Assembly: GCF_000739895.2 (NCBI RefSeq)
Contig: NZ_BBJS01000013.1
Coordinates: forward strand, 40,936-104,935
Length of the DNA: 64,000 bases
Reading direction: 5' to 3'
Origin: Sphingomonas paucimobilis NBRC 13935
GTDB lineage: Bacteria; Pseudomonadota; Alphaproteobacteria; Sphingomonadales; Sphingomonadaceae
How positions within the stretch are numbered: the first letter of the stretch is position 1; the number at the start of each line of letters is the position of its first letter. Below the pieces are notes generated by a model. It was given only the letters and a program-made list of their open reading frames with translations, did not search any database and was not told the DNA's origin. The translations under genes were made by a program, and so were the position numbers. Below are positions 16,650 through 24,636 of the stretch, piece after piece.

Positions 16650-18476
16650 ATGAACGAGATGACCAAGGTGGGCGCCACGTCCGCAGCGACCGCCGCAAGG
16701 GCGCAGACCGAGCAATGGCTCGCCGCCTTCAACGCCGCGCTGGCGGACGGGGACCCCGATGCCGCCGCCGCGCTGTTCGCGAATACGAGCTTCTGGCGAG
16801 ACTTGGTGGCGTTCACCTGGAACCTGACGACCGTCGAGGATCCTGACGGCGTACGTGACATGCTGGCGGCGACACTGCCCACGCTTGGCAGCGTCATCTT
16901 CGAGATCGCGGAAGAGCCGACCGAAGCGGACGGCGTCACCGAGGCGTGGCTGACCTTCGAAACCGCACAGGGGCGGGGCGAGGCGGTGCTGCGCCTGGTG
17001 GACGGCAAGGCCTGGACGTTCCTCACCACGCTGACAGAACTCAAGGGACATGAAGAAGCGAGCGGCTTTTCCCGCCCCATGGGCGCCGAGCACGGCGTTC
17101 AGCGCGGGCGCAAGAGCTGGGCCGAGAAGCGCGCCGACGAGGCGGCGGCGCTGGGCTATGCCGAGCAACCCTATGTCCTCATCATCGGTGGCGGGCAGGG
17201 CGGTATTGCTCTGGGTGCGCGACTGCGCCAGCTCGGCGTTCCGACCATCGTCGTCGACAAGCATGACAGGCCGGGGGACCAGTGGCGTCGGCGCTACAAG
17301 TCGCTCTGCCTGCACGATCCGGTCTGGTACGACCATCTGCCCTATCTGGAATTTCCCAAGAACTGGCCGGTCTTCGCCCCCAAGGACAAGATCGGCGACT
17401 GGCTAGAAATGTATACCCGGATCATGGAGGTGAATTATTGGTCGCGGACCACCGCCAGGAAGGCGATGTTCGATGACACGACGAAGACTTGGACCGTGAT
17501 CGTCGATCGCGACGGTCGGGAAGTGGTGCTGAAACCGAGGCATCTCGTGCTGGCGACTGGCATGTCGGGCAAGCCCAACATCCCGACCTTCAAGGGCATG
17601 GAGCGTTTTAAGGGCGAACAGCATCATAGTTCGCAGCATCCCGGCCCCGACGCCTATGCGCGCAAGAAGGTGGCGGTGATTGGGGCGAACAATTCCGCCC
17701 ACGACATCTGCGCCGCGCTGTGGGAGGCGGGTGCCGATGTGACCATGGTGCAGCGGTCCAGCACGCACATCCTGCGCTCGGACTCGCTGACCGATATCGT
17801 GATGGCGGACCTCTATTCGGAAAAGGCGGTCGCCAACGGCATCACCACGCGCAAGGCCGACATGATCTTCGCGTCCTTACCCTATAAGATCATGCATGAG
17901 TTCCATGTGCCGGTGTACGACCGGATCAAGGAGCGCGACAAGGACTTCTACGCCGCGCTCGAGCGAGTGGGCTTCATGCTCGATTTCGGTGCCGATGAAT
18001 CCGGCCTGTTCATGAAATATCTGCGCCGTGGATCGGGCTATTATATCGACGTCGGCGCATGCGATCTGGTCATCGACGGCAGGATCAAGCTGAAGAGCGG
18101 CGTCGAGATCGATGAGATCACCGAGACGGCGGTTCGGTTCGTCGACGGGACCGAACTGCCAGCGGATCTGATCGTCTATGCCACCGGCTATGGCTCGATG
18201 AATGGCTGGGCGGCGGACCTGATCAGCCAGGACGTCGCGGACAAAGTCGGCAAAGTCTGGGGGCTCGGCTCGGACACGCCCAAGGACCCCGGCCCCTGGG
18301 AAGGCGAAGAGCGCAATATGTGGAAGCCGACGCAACAGGAAAACCTCTGGTTTCATGGCGGGAATCTCCACCAATCACGCCATTATTCTCTCTATCTCGC
18401 GCTGCAATTGAAGGCGCGGATGGAGGGGCTGGAAACCCCCGTCTATGCGCTCCAGCGGGTGCATCATCTGAATTGA
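16650..18476 (+). CDS. flavin-dependent monooxygenase with N-terminal NTF2/SnoaL-like domain
   Basis: This is a 608-residue fusion. Residues 10-145 look like an NTF2/SnoaL alpha-beta cone. From about residue 170 comes an FMO/CzcO-type flavoprotein with the FAD motif GGGQGGIALG, a second nucleotide-binding motif GANNSAHD, an ATG motif (LATGMSGKP) and a signature FKGEQHHSSQHPG. That signature fits the FxGxxxH core but lacks the Trp-Pro of classical Baeyer-Villiger enzymes and resembles class B FMOs. Expected chemistry is NADPH/FAD-dependent oxygenation of a carbonyl or heteroatom substrate. It is preceded by GAGAGGATC and lies 36 bases after the SDR. It is the last gene of the sigma54-driven operon. 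Confidence 0.87.
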   Translation: MNEMTKVGATSAATAARAQTEQWLAAFNAALADGDPDAAAALFANTSFWRDLVAFTWNLTTVEDPDGVRDMLAATLPTLGSVIFEIAEEPTEADGVTEAWLTFETAQGRGEAVLRLVDGKAWTFLTTLTELKGHEEASGFSRPMGAEHGVQRGRKSWAEKRADEAAALGYAEQPYVLIIGGGQGGIALGARLRQLGVPTIVVDKHDRPGDQWRRRYKSLCLHDPVWYDHLPYLEFPKNWPVFAPKDKIGDWLEMYTRIMEVNYWSRTTARKAMFDDTTKTWTVIVDRDGREVVLKPRHLVLATGMSGKPNIPTFKGMERFKGEQHHSSQHPGPDAYARKKVAVIGANNSAHDICAALWEAGADVTMVQRSSTHILRSDSLTDIVMADLYSEKAVANGITTRKADMIFASLPYKIMHEFHVPVYDRIKERDKDFYAALERVGFMLDFGADESGLFMKYLRRGSGYYIDVGACDLVIDGRIKLKSGVEIDEITETAVRFVDGTELPADLIVYATGYGSMNGWAADLISQDVADKVGKVWGLGSDTPKDPGPWEGEERNMWKPTQQENLWFHGGNLHQSRHYSLYLALQLKARMEGLETPVYALQRVHHLN

Positions 18477-18482
18477 GTGGTG

Positions 18483-18594
18483 TTTCCTGCCCCCCAGGAG
18501 AGATCATTGTGGTGGAGCGGCGCTTTCGAGCCTGAGAGCGAGCTCGGCATGGAACCCATCGCCGCTCCGCTCACCACGACTAAGTGACAGGAAA
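18483..18594. repeat. long imperfect inverted repeat in intergenic region, suspected mobile-element remnant
   Basis: The outer arms TTTCCTG (18483-18489) and CAGGAAA (18588-18594) enclose GTGGTG+GAGCGGCG (18509-18522), which pairs with CGCCGCTC+CACCAC (18560-18577) with a short bulge. The region starts right after the monooxygenase stop. It could be a strong terminator, a non-autonomous element or an insertion-sequence end. The rest of the 283-base gap, to the ChrB-like start at 18760, has no gene I can support. Confidence 0.45.
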
Positions 18595-18759
18595 ACCGCT
18601 AGGGTCCGATAACTGGAACCAATGCGGTGTCGTGCAAGCCATTTGACGGGATTTGAAGCGGCCAACCATTGGTAGTGGTACCCTGTCGAGTTGGCGGTGT
18701 TACATAAAGCAGCGACCAATCATCGGAGCATCGCGTCCCCATCGCATCAAGGACGCTCC

Positions 18760-19569
18760 ATGCCCGCGCCACATGCCATCACGCCCGAAAAGCTGTCACG
18801 CCTGGTCGGCACCGCCCATTGTCCGCGCATCCTGGACCTGCGGAATGCGCCCGAACGCATCATCCCCGGCGCCGTGACCGGTGTCCAGTGCGGCGGAGCG
18901 ACGGACAAATCGGTCATCGTCGTCGACCAGGAGGGGGGGACTATGGCGATCGCCGCGGCGGCGGTCCTGCGCAGCGATGGTATCGCCGCTGAAACCCTCG
19001 AGGGCGGCCACGCGGCGTGGCAGGCGGCCGGTCTTCCAATGCTGTCGCCCGCGCATCTGCCGCCCCGCCATGCCGATGGCCGGACCTGGTGGGTGACGCG
19101 GTCGCGGCCCAAGGTCGACCGTATCGCCTGTCGCTGGCTGATCCGCCGCTTCGTGGATCCGGATGCGCGCTTCCTCTTCGTCCCGCCGTCGGAGATGCTG
19201 GCCGTTGCCGAGCGCGAGCAGGCCGAGCCGTTTGACATCGCCGATCGCTCCGTATTCTGGAGTCATCGTGGCGAACGCTGCACTTTCGACATCATGGTCG
19301 AGGCGTTCGGGCTGGCCGATCACGCGCCCCTAACACGCCTCGGCGCCATCGTGCGCGGTGCCGATACCGACCGGCTGGATACCGCGCCGGAGGCCGCCGG
19401 CCTACTCGCCATATCGCTGGGCCTGTCGCGCATTCACGGCGACGACCATGCCCAACTCGATGCTGGCATGATCGTCTATGAAGCGCTCTATCGCTGGGCG
19501 CGCGACGCGCACGCCGAAGGGCACGACTGGTCGTCGCATCAGCCCTCCCACGCACGGATGTCGGCGTGA
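18760..19569 (+). CDS. rhodanese-like / ChrB C-terminal domain fusion protein
   Basis: This 269-residue protein has a rhodanese-like fold at residues 1-105 followed by the ChrB C-terminal domain (WVTRSRPKVDRIACRWLIRRF, FLFVPPSEM, TFDIMVEAFGL). In the rhodanese domain the active-site Cys loop is replaced by VVDQEGGT, so sulfurtransfer activity is unlikely. ChrB-domain proteins act in chromate resistance as regulators or accessory proteins, and chrA follows with overlapping codons. The start at 18760 follows AAGGA; an in-frame ATG 23 codons earlier lies in the repeat-rich leader. Confidence 0.85.
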   Translation: MPAPHAITPEKLSRLVGTAHCPRILDLRNAPERIIPGAVTGVQCGGATDKSVIVVDQEGGTMAIAAAAVLRSDGIAAETLEGGHAAWQAAGLPMLSPAHLPPRHADGRTWWVTRSRPKVDRIACRWLIRRFVDPDARFLFVPPSEMLAVAEREQAEPFDIADRSVFWSHRGERCTFDIMVEAFGLADHAPLTRLGAIVRGADTDRLDTAPEAAGLLAISLGLSRIHGDDHAQLDAGMIVYEALYRWARDAHAEGHDWSSHQPSHARMSA

Positions 19570-20963
19570 GCATGGTTGTCGCAGACGGCGCGACGCCATC
19601 GCGCCCCGAGCCGGTGACGCTCGGTCAGGCCTTCTGGGTCTGGCTGCGCATCGCCATGCTGTCGTTCGGCGGTCCGGCCGGGCAGATCGCGGTGATGCAC
19701 CGCATCCTAGTCGACGAGAAGCGCTGGATCGGCGAGCAACGCTTCCTGCACGCGCTGAACTATTGCATGCTGCTGCCCGGCCCCGAGGCGCAGCAACTCG
19801 CCACCTATATCGGCGGGCTAATGCACCGAACCAAGGGTGGCATCGTTGCCGGCGTGTTGTTCGTGATCCCCGGCGCGGTTGCGATCATGGCCTTGAGCTG
19901 GGTCTATGTCCTCTATGGCGGCGTCGGCATTATCTCCGCGCTCTTCTTCGGCCTGAAGGCCGCGGTGCTGGCGGTTGTGCTCCAGGCGGTGGTTCGGATC
20001 GGCGGCCGCGCGCTTCGTACGACCCCGGCCAAGGCGCTCGCCGCCATCGCCTTCGTGCTGATCTTCTTCGTCGATGCGCCTTTTCCATTGATCGTGCTGG
20101 GCGCAGGCCTGATCGGTTGGTGGTCCGCCAGGCGCGGCGGCACGGCGTTTCGTGGCGGAAGTCACGGTGCATCCAAGAGCGCGGTCGTTGCCGACGCCGA
20201 CACGCTGCTTGGCGAGGAGCTGCCGGCCCATGCCCGACCGAGCGGGGCGGAAACGATCCGCACGGCCCTGATCTGGCTCGCGCTCTGGTTGCTGCCCGTC
20301 GCCGCCTTGCTGATCGCGCTCGGCCCCGACGACGTGTTCAGCCGCATTGCGACCTTCTTCTCGACGATGGTGATGGTGACGTTCGGCGGCGCCTATGCCG
20401 TGCTCGCCTATGTCGCGCAGCAGGCCGTCGAGACCTATGGCTGGTTGGGGCCGAAGGAAATGCTGGATGGCCTCGGCATGGCGGAGACGACGCCGGGGCC
20501 GCTGATCATGGTCCTGCAATTCGTCGGCTTCCTCGGGGTCTGTCGCGATGCCGCCGGATTGCCGCCGCTGGTGGCCGGAACGCTCGGCGGGCTGCTGGCG
20601 ACTTGGGTGACGTTCGTGCCGTGCTTCCTGTGGATTTTCCTCGGCGCTCCCTTCATCGAGCAGTTGCGCGGCAATGCCGCCGTGGCCGGCGCACTCTCGG
20701 CGATCACCGCAGCCGTGGTCGGCGTGGTCCTCAACTTGGCCGTCTGGTTCGCGATGCATACCCTGTTCCACCGGACGATAGCAGTTTTGGCGGGGCCGCT
20801 CCGCTTCGAAGCGCCGGTGCCGAACAGCATCCATCCGGCGGCACTCGTCCTGTCGCTGGGCGCGGCCTATGCCATCTTCATGACCCGGGCCGGCGTCATC
20901 ACGACCTTGCTCGCCACCGCAGCGGCCGGGCTCGCGCTCCACGCTTTCGGTGCACTTCGGTGA
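19566..20963 (+). CDS. chrA: ChrA chromate efflux transporter
   Basis: This is a two-domain CHR-family inner-membrane antiporter of about 465 residues with roughly ten to twelve membrane segments. Each half carries the family motif: FGGPAGQIAVMHR, LLPGPEAQQLATYIG in the first, FGGAYAVLAYVAQQ and TPGPLIMVLQFVGF in the second. It exports chromate. The first start is GTG 19566 overlapping the preceding stop (GTGA); ATG 19572 is an alternative two codons later. The overlap shows coupling to the rhodanese-ChrB fusion. The short hydrophilic central loop near residues 195-225 separates the halves. Confidence 0.93.
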   Translation: MSMVVADGATPSRPEPVTLGQAFWVWLRIAMLSFGGPAGQIAVMHRILVDEKRWIGEQRFLHALNYCMLLPGPEAQQLATYIGGLMHRTKGGIVAGVLFVIPGAVAIMALSWVYVLYGGVGIISALFFGLKAAVLAVVLQAVVRIGGRALRTTPAKALAAIAFVLIFFVDAPFPLIVLGAGLIGWWSARRGGTAFRGGSHGASKSAVVADADTLLGEELPAHARPSGAETIRTALIWLALWLLPVAALLIALGPDDVFSRIATFFSTMVMVTFGGAYAVLAYVAQQAVETYGWLGPKEMLDGLGMAETTPGPLIMVLQFVGFLGVCRDAAGLPPLVAGTLGGLLATWVTFVPCFLWIFLGAPFIEQLRGNAAVAGALSAITAAVVGVVLNLAVWFAMHTLFHRTIAVLAGPLRFEAPVPNSIHPAALVLSLGAAYAIFMTRAGVITTLLATAAAGLALHAFGALR

Positions 20964-21067
20964 GGTCGGCTGGTTGATCCAGATGATGGTGATCCGGACT
21001 GATCGGGATTAGCCTCGGTCCCAAGACCAGAAGCGGAAAGCCGCATCGACCGGAAATTGGGGGGGCT

Positions 21068-22048
21068 ATGATCGAAGAGAATATCCTGCTCCGGATGATG
21101 TCCGGGCGGCGGCATGGTGTCATTGCGCGCTACGCCGCCAGCGCATTGATCGTCTCGCTCACCGCCCTACTGCGCTATTCGCTCGAAGGAGCGCTCCACA
21201 ATTTCCCCATCCTGCTCTTCTACCCCGCCGTCTTCCTTTGCGCGCTGGTATTCGATCGTGGCTCAGGGTTTTTCGCGACGATTTTGAGCGCTTTCCTCGC
21301 CGCCTATCTGTTCATCGAGCCGCGTTTCTCGCTGCGGATCGGCGGCGAGAATGCGATCGCGGTCGGCATCTTCGTCCTCATCGGCTTCACCATGTCGGCG
21401 ACGACGGAGATGCTGCGGCAGACGATCGCCAGACTGGATGAGAGCGAGCGGGCGAAGGCGCTGCTGTTGCAGGAACTGGCGCACCGGACGAAGAACGACC
21501 TTGCGATCATCAGTTCGGCAATCCAGTTGCAGAGCCGCGCCTCCTCCCATCCGGAGGTGCGCGAGGCTCTGGACGCCGCCAATGCGCGCGTCTTGGTCGT
21601 CGCACGGGCGCAGGAACGGCTGCGCGGTGACGGCGATGGCGGGCGCGTCGACTTGGCTGAGTATATCGCGACCTTGTGTCAGGGGCTGGGCGACCTGCTT
21701 CGTGATGTCCGACCGATCGCGGTGCGGGTGACGTGCGACGCGATCGACGTGCCCAGTTCGGTGGCGATCCATGTCGGCCTGATCGTCAACGAACTGGTGA
21801 CCAACAGCCTCAAATATGCCTATCCCGGCGAGCGCGGCGGCGTCATCAACGTCACTGTCGCGTGCGCCGGACCTGAGATGACCGTCATCGTGAAGGACGA
21901 CGGTGTCGGATGCCCGGACGGTGTCGAGCCCGGACTAGGCTCCAGGCTCGTCCGGCTGCTCGCCAAGCAGATGGGCGGAAGCGTGCGGCACGAGTCGGTC
22001 GACAAGGGCTTTTGCACGCACGTCACCCTCAGCGAACCGGGTCTCTGA
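21068..22048 (+). CDS. membrane sensor histidine kinase (DUF4118 + HisKA_2/HATPase)
   Basis: This 326-residue kinase starts with three or four membrane segments of DUF4118 type (residues 20-115). It then has a HisKA_2 phosphoacceptor helix with His in ELAHRTKNDL and a GHKL ATPase domain with N-box VNELVTNSLKYAYP and G-box DDGVGCP. This is the subgroup that pairs with PhyR-type or single-domain response regulators in alphaproteobacteria, often in the general stress response. No response regulator gene is adjacent. The start has a modest site after the G-rich GGGGGGCT. Confidence 0.88.
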   Translation: MIEENILLRMMSGRRHGVIARYAASALIVSLTALLRYSLEGALHNFPILLFYPAVFLCALVFDRGSGFFATILSAFLAAYLFIEPRFSLRIGGENAIAVGIFVLIGFTMSATTEMLRQTIARLDESERAKALLLQELAHRTKNDLAIISSAIQLQSRASSHPEVREALDAANARVLVVARAQERLRGDGDGGRVDLAEYIATLCQGLGDLLRDVRPIAVRVTCDAIDVPSSVAIHVGLIVNELVTNSLKYAYPGERGGVINVTVACAGPEMTVIVKDDGVGCPDGVEPGLGSRLVRLLAKQMGGSVRHESVDKGFCTHVTLSEPGL

Positions 22049-22059
22049 TAGGGGAGGAA

Positions 22060-22733
22060 GAGGTGACGGACGCTTTGGCACGCCTCGTCATCCGTTTCCC
22101 TGAGACTTGGCATCGAGGCGGACCGGCGGTCGACCTCGATCATCGCGTATCCCATGGTCGGCACAACGCGAGGCGACAGCGCGGTCCATGCCTGTCGTCC
22201 GCTGATATAATCATCGGTGCGTTCGCAGCGCACGGCCATGCCGCCCGCCTCAAGCCTATGGATCGCCGTCATGAAGGTCTGCCGCATCGCCCATACGGCT
22301 TTGGGCAGCCCGTCTCTACCGCCGCGCCTGGGAAAATGCGCGGCGATCGCCTCGAGTAACAGCGTCGTGCCTCTTCGAAGAAAGCGACCGGCGCGGAAGC
22401 GATCAGGGTCGCATAGCGGTCATGGTCGAGCGCGGTATCGATCAGCGTGACGAGGTCCAGCAGCAGGAACCCGAACAGCGACATGGCATAGCGCGGATCG
22501 TGGAAGCGGAAGTAGAAGAGCAGCAAGTAGAAATGATGCACTTCCTTCGTCGCCGCAAGCGGCGGGGCGAGGTTGCCGAATTCGCTCATCGCGTTTTCGA
22601 CACCGACGCCGGGCATCAGAGCGCCGCACCCAGCGTCAGGCCGAGCGTCCAGAAACTGATCAGCGACATGACGATCACCGGCCCGGCAAAGGACAGGATT
22701 GCGCCGCGCCGATCAGGCCTCGGACTTTGTTAG
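22060..22733 (-). pseudogene. decayed membrane-protein gene with frameshifts
   Basis: Three adjacent minus-strand frames encode pieces of one protein. First comes SFAGPVIVMSLISFWTLGL (about 22715-22620). A frameshift leads to a piece with HHFYLLLFYFRFHDPRYAMS and FLLLDLVTLIDTAL (22616-22370). A second frameshift near 22370 leads to LLLEAIAAHFPRRGGRDG and MRQTFMTAIHRLEAGG (22365-22070). The natural start is gone where the 22713 gene begins, and no clean stop is seen at the 3' end, which runs into the kinase gene. The product was probably an inner-membrane protein with a cytoplasmic tail. The family is not identified. Confidence 0.65.
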
Positions 22734-23315
22734 CGCGGGCACCGGTATCGCAGCGGCCACCCTGCCTTCGGCGCGATAGTCCGGCGGGATGTCGAAGTCC
22801 TTCCGGGCAAGGCCGCGCGACGCCTGCGCCCCTTTCGGCAGGCCCGACCGGTCCGAATAGTCGCGGTCGCTACCGGGTTCGCGGGCATGCGCGGCCTCTA
22901 CTCCCTTGAAAGCGGCAACATCGAGCAGCGTGATCCCGGCGACCAATGCGGTCGCGACCGCGGCATTGCGCCATTTCGGATTGTCGCGATGCAGCGCCCC
23001 AGCGAGTGTGGCCAGGTCGAGCGCATCGCCCCCGATCCGGGCGGCCAGCCCGATCGGCTTGTCGATCGACAGCGTCGGCACTGCGCTCGCCAATTCGCGC
23101 GCGCCATAGGCGCGGATCAGCCCTTCCTTGTCGTCAAGTCCCAGCGTGCGGGCGAGGCGTCCGGGCGCGATCAGTTCGGCCAGGCCCAACCCGACCGAGA
23201 ACCAGCCGAGCGCCCGCGCCAGCCGGTCGGCCCCGGTCAGCGAACTCGGCCCCTTGCGTTCGACCTTCGGGTCGCCCTCCGAACGGGTGATGCCGGTGAT
23301 GGTGGTGAGTGGCAT
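22713..23315 (-). CDS. conserved protein with hydrophobic segments, function unknown
   Basis: This 200-residue protein has AAGGAGG before its ATG. Residues 35-125 contain hydrophobic helices (ALGWFSVGLGLAELIAPG, AAVATALVAGITLLDVAAF) around a charged middle. The C-terminal 60 residues are polar and low in structure. It resembles an alphaproteobacterial membrane domain that is sometimes joined to SRPBCC cyclase/dehydrase domains, but no such domain is present here. It is 11 bases downstream of the Zn-ADH gene on the same strand, so the two are probably co-transcribed. Confidence 0.7.
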   Translation of the reverse strand: MPLTTITGITRSEGDPKVERKGPSSLTGADRLARALGWFSVGLGLAELIAPGRLARTLGLDDKEGLIRAYGARELASAVPTLSIDKPIGLAARIGGDALDLATLAGALHRDNPKWRNAAVATALVAGITLLDVAAFKGVEAAHAREPGSDRDYSDRSGLPKGAQASRGLARKDFDIPPDYRAEGRVAAAIPVPALTKSEA

Positions 23316-23326
23316 GGATGCCTCCT

Positions 23327-24502
23327 TCAGGGTTGGAGCATGACCTTGATGCAGCCGTCCGCCTTGTCGCGGAAAGTCGCGTACATTTCGGGTCCCTTGG
23401 ACAGGTCGACCTTGTGCGTGATGACGAAGGAGGGGTCGATCTGCCCGTCCTCGATCCGGCGGAGCAGGTCGCCGGTCCAGCGCGGGACATGCGCCTGCGC
23501 CATGCGAAAGGTCAGTCCCTTGTTCATCGCCTGTCCCATTGGGATCTTGTCGACGAGGCCCAGATAGACACCGATGATCGAAATGACGCCGCCGGGGCGG
23601 CAGACATAGATCATCTCGCGCAGCACGTGCGGACGGTCATTCTCCACCATCAGCATCTGCTTGGCACGGTCGAGCACGGTGTCTGGCTGGCCGAAATTGA
23701 CATGCGCTTCAGCGCCGACCGCATCGATGCACCGGTCTGGCCCCTTGCCCTCGGTCAGCTCGTTCAACCGTTCGACGACGCTCTCCTCCTGAAAGTTGAT
23801 GGTGATCGCGCCCGCAGCGGCGGCCATGGAGAGGCGTTCGGGCAGGTGATCGATCGCGACCACCTGTTCAGCCCCCAGCAGGATCGCCGAGCGGATCGTC
23901 ATCTGGCCCACCGGGCCGCAGCCCCACACCGCCACCGTATCCCCCGGCTGGATGTCGGCCTGCACCGCCGCCTGCCAGCCGGTCGGCAGGATGTCCGACA
24001 GGAACAGCAGCTTCTCGTCGTCGATCCCGTGCGGCACTTTGATGTGCGTGGTGTCGGCGAACGGCACGCGGAGATATTCGGCCTGCCCGCCAGGATAGCC
24101 GCCGGTCAGGTGGGTGTAGCCGAACAGACCGGCGGTCGCATGACCGAACGCCTTGTCGCCTAGGTCCTTCTTTCGGTTGGTGCGCTCACAAACCGAGAAA
24201 TTGCCGCGCCGGCACTGGTCGCATTCGCCGCACTGGATGGTGAAGGGGATGACGACGCGGTCACCCTTCTTCAGCGATCCCTTGGCGGCGCTACCGACCT
24301 CGACGACTTCGCCCATCGTCTCGTGCCCCATGATGTCGCCGGGCAGCATCGCGGGCACGAGATTATGGAAAAGATGCAAATCCGACCCACAAATCGCGCA
24401 ACTCGTAACCTTGATGATGGCGTCGCGGGGATGTTCGATCGCAGGGTCGGACACCGTGTCGTACCGTATGTCCTCCTTGCCGTGCCAGACCAGGGCTTTC
24501 AT
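23327..24502 (-). CDS. zinc-dependent alcohol dehydrogenase, threonine/formaldehyde dehydrogenase-like
   Basis: This 391-residue medium-chain dehydrogenase has [12 protein letters not shown] (catalytic zinc), [12 protein letters not shown], the structural zinc cluster [15 protein letters not shown] and the nucleotide fold [10 protein letters not shown]. The long insertion after residue 115 and the late VGAEAHV region place it with glutathione-independent formaldehyde dehydrogenase/threonine dehydrogenase-like proteins. The substrate is unknown. The ATG at 24502 follows GAGGAGAG. It is divergent from the PAS/LuxR protein at 24637. A C-terminal fragment of a related gene lies at 26679-26836. 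Confidence 0.88.
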   Translation of the reverse strand: MKALVWHGKEDIRYDTVSDPAIEHPRDAIIKVTSCAICGSDLHLFHNLVPAMLPGDIMGHETMGEVVEVGSAAKGSLKKGDRVVIPFTIQCGECDQCRRGNFSVCERTNRKKDLGDKAFGHATAGLFGYTHLTGGYPGGQAEYLRVPFADTTHIKVPHGIDDEKLLFLSDILPTGWQAAVQADIQPGDTVAVWGCGPVGQMTIRSAILLGAEQVVAIDHLPERLSMAAAAGAITINFQEESVVERLNELTEGKGPDRCIDAVGAEAHVNFGQPDTVLDRAKQMLMVENDRPHVLREMIYVCRPGGVISIIGVYLGLVDKIPMGQAMNKGLTFRMAQAHVPRWTGDLLRRIEDGQIDPSFVITHKVDLSKGPEMYATFRDKADGCIKVMLQP

Positions 24503-24636
24503 GCCGCTCTCCTCGGTTGCGTGCGACCGAGGTACGTGCCGCGCCGGCGCTGGCCCATCCGGGCGATCCCTAGGGAACTTTACCCGGCGGCGGGCGCTTG
24601 CCGCCTCGACCGGCAAAGGTTGAGGAGCGCCGGCCC

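Noticed and set aside
24570..24595. GGAAC-N16-CGCT upstream of the PAS-LuxR gene as a general-stress (EcfG) promoter
   Set aside because: The -10 part is CGCT, not CGTT; too weak without mapping.
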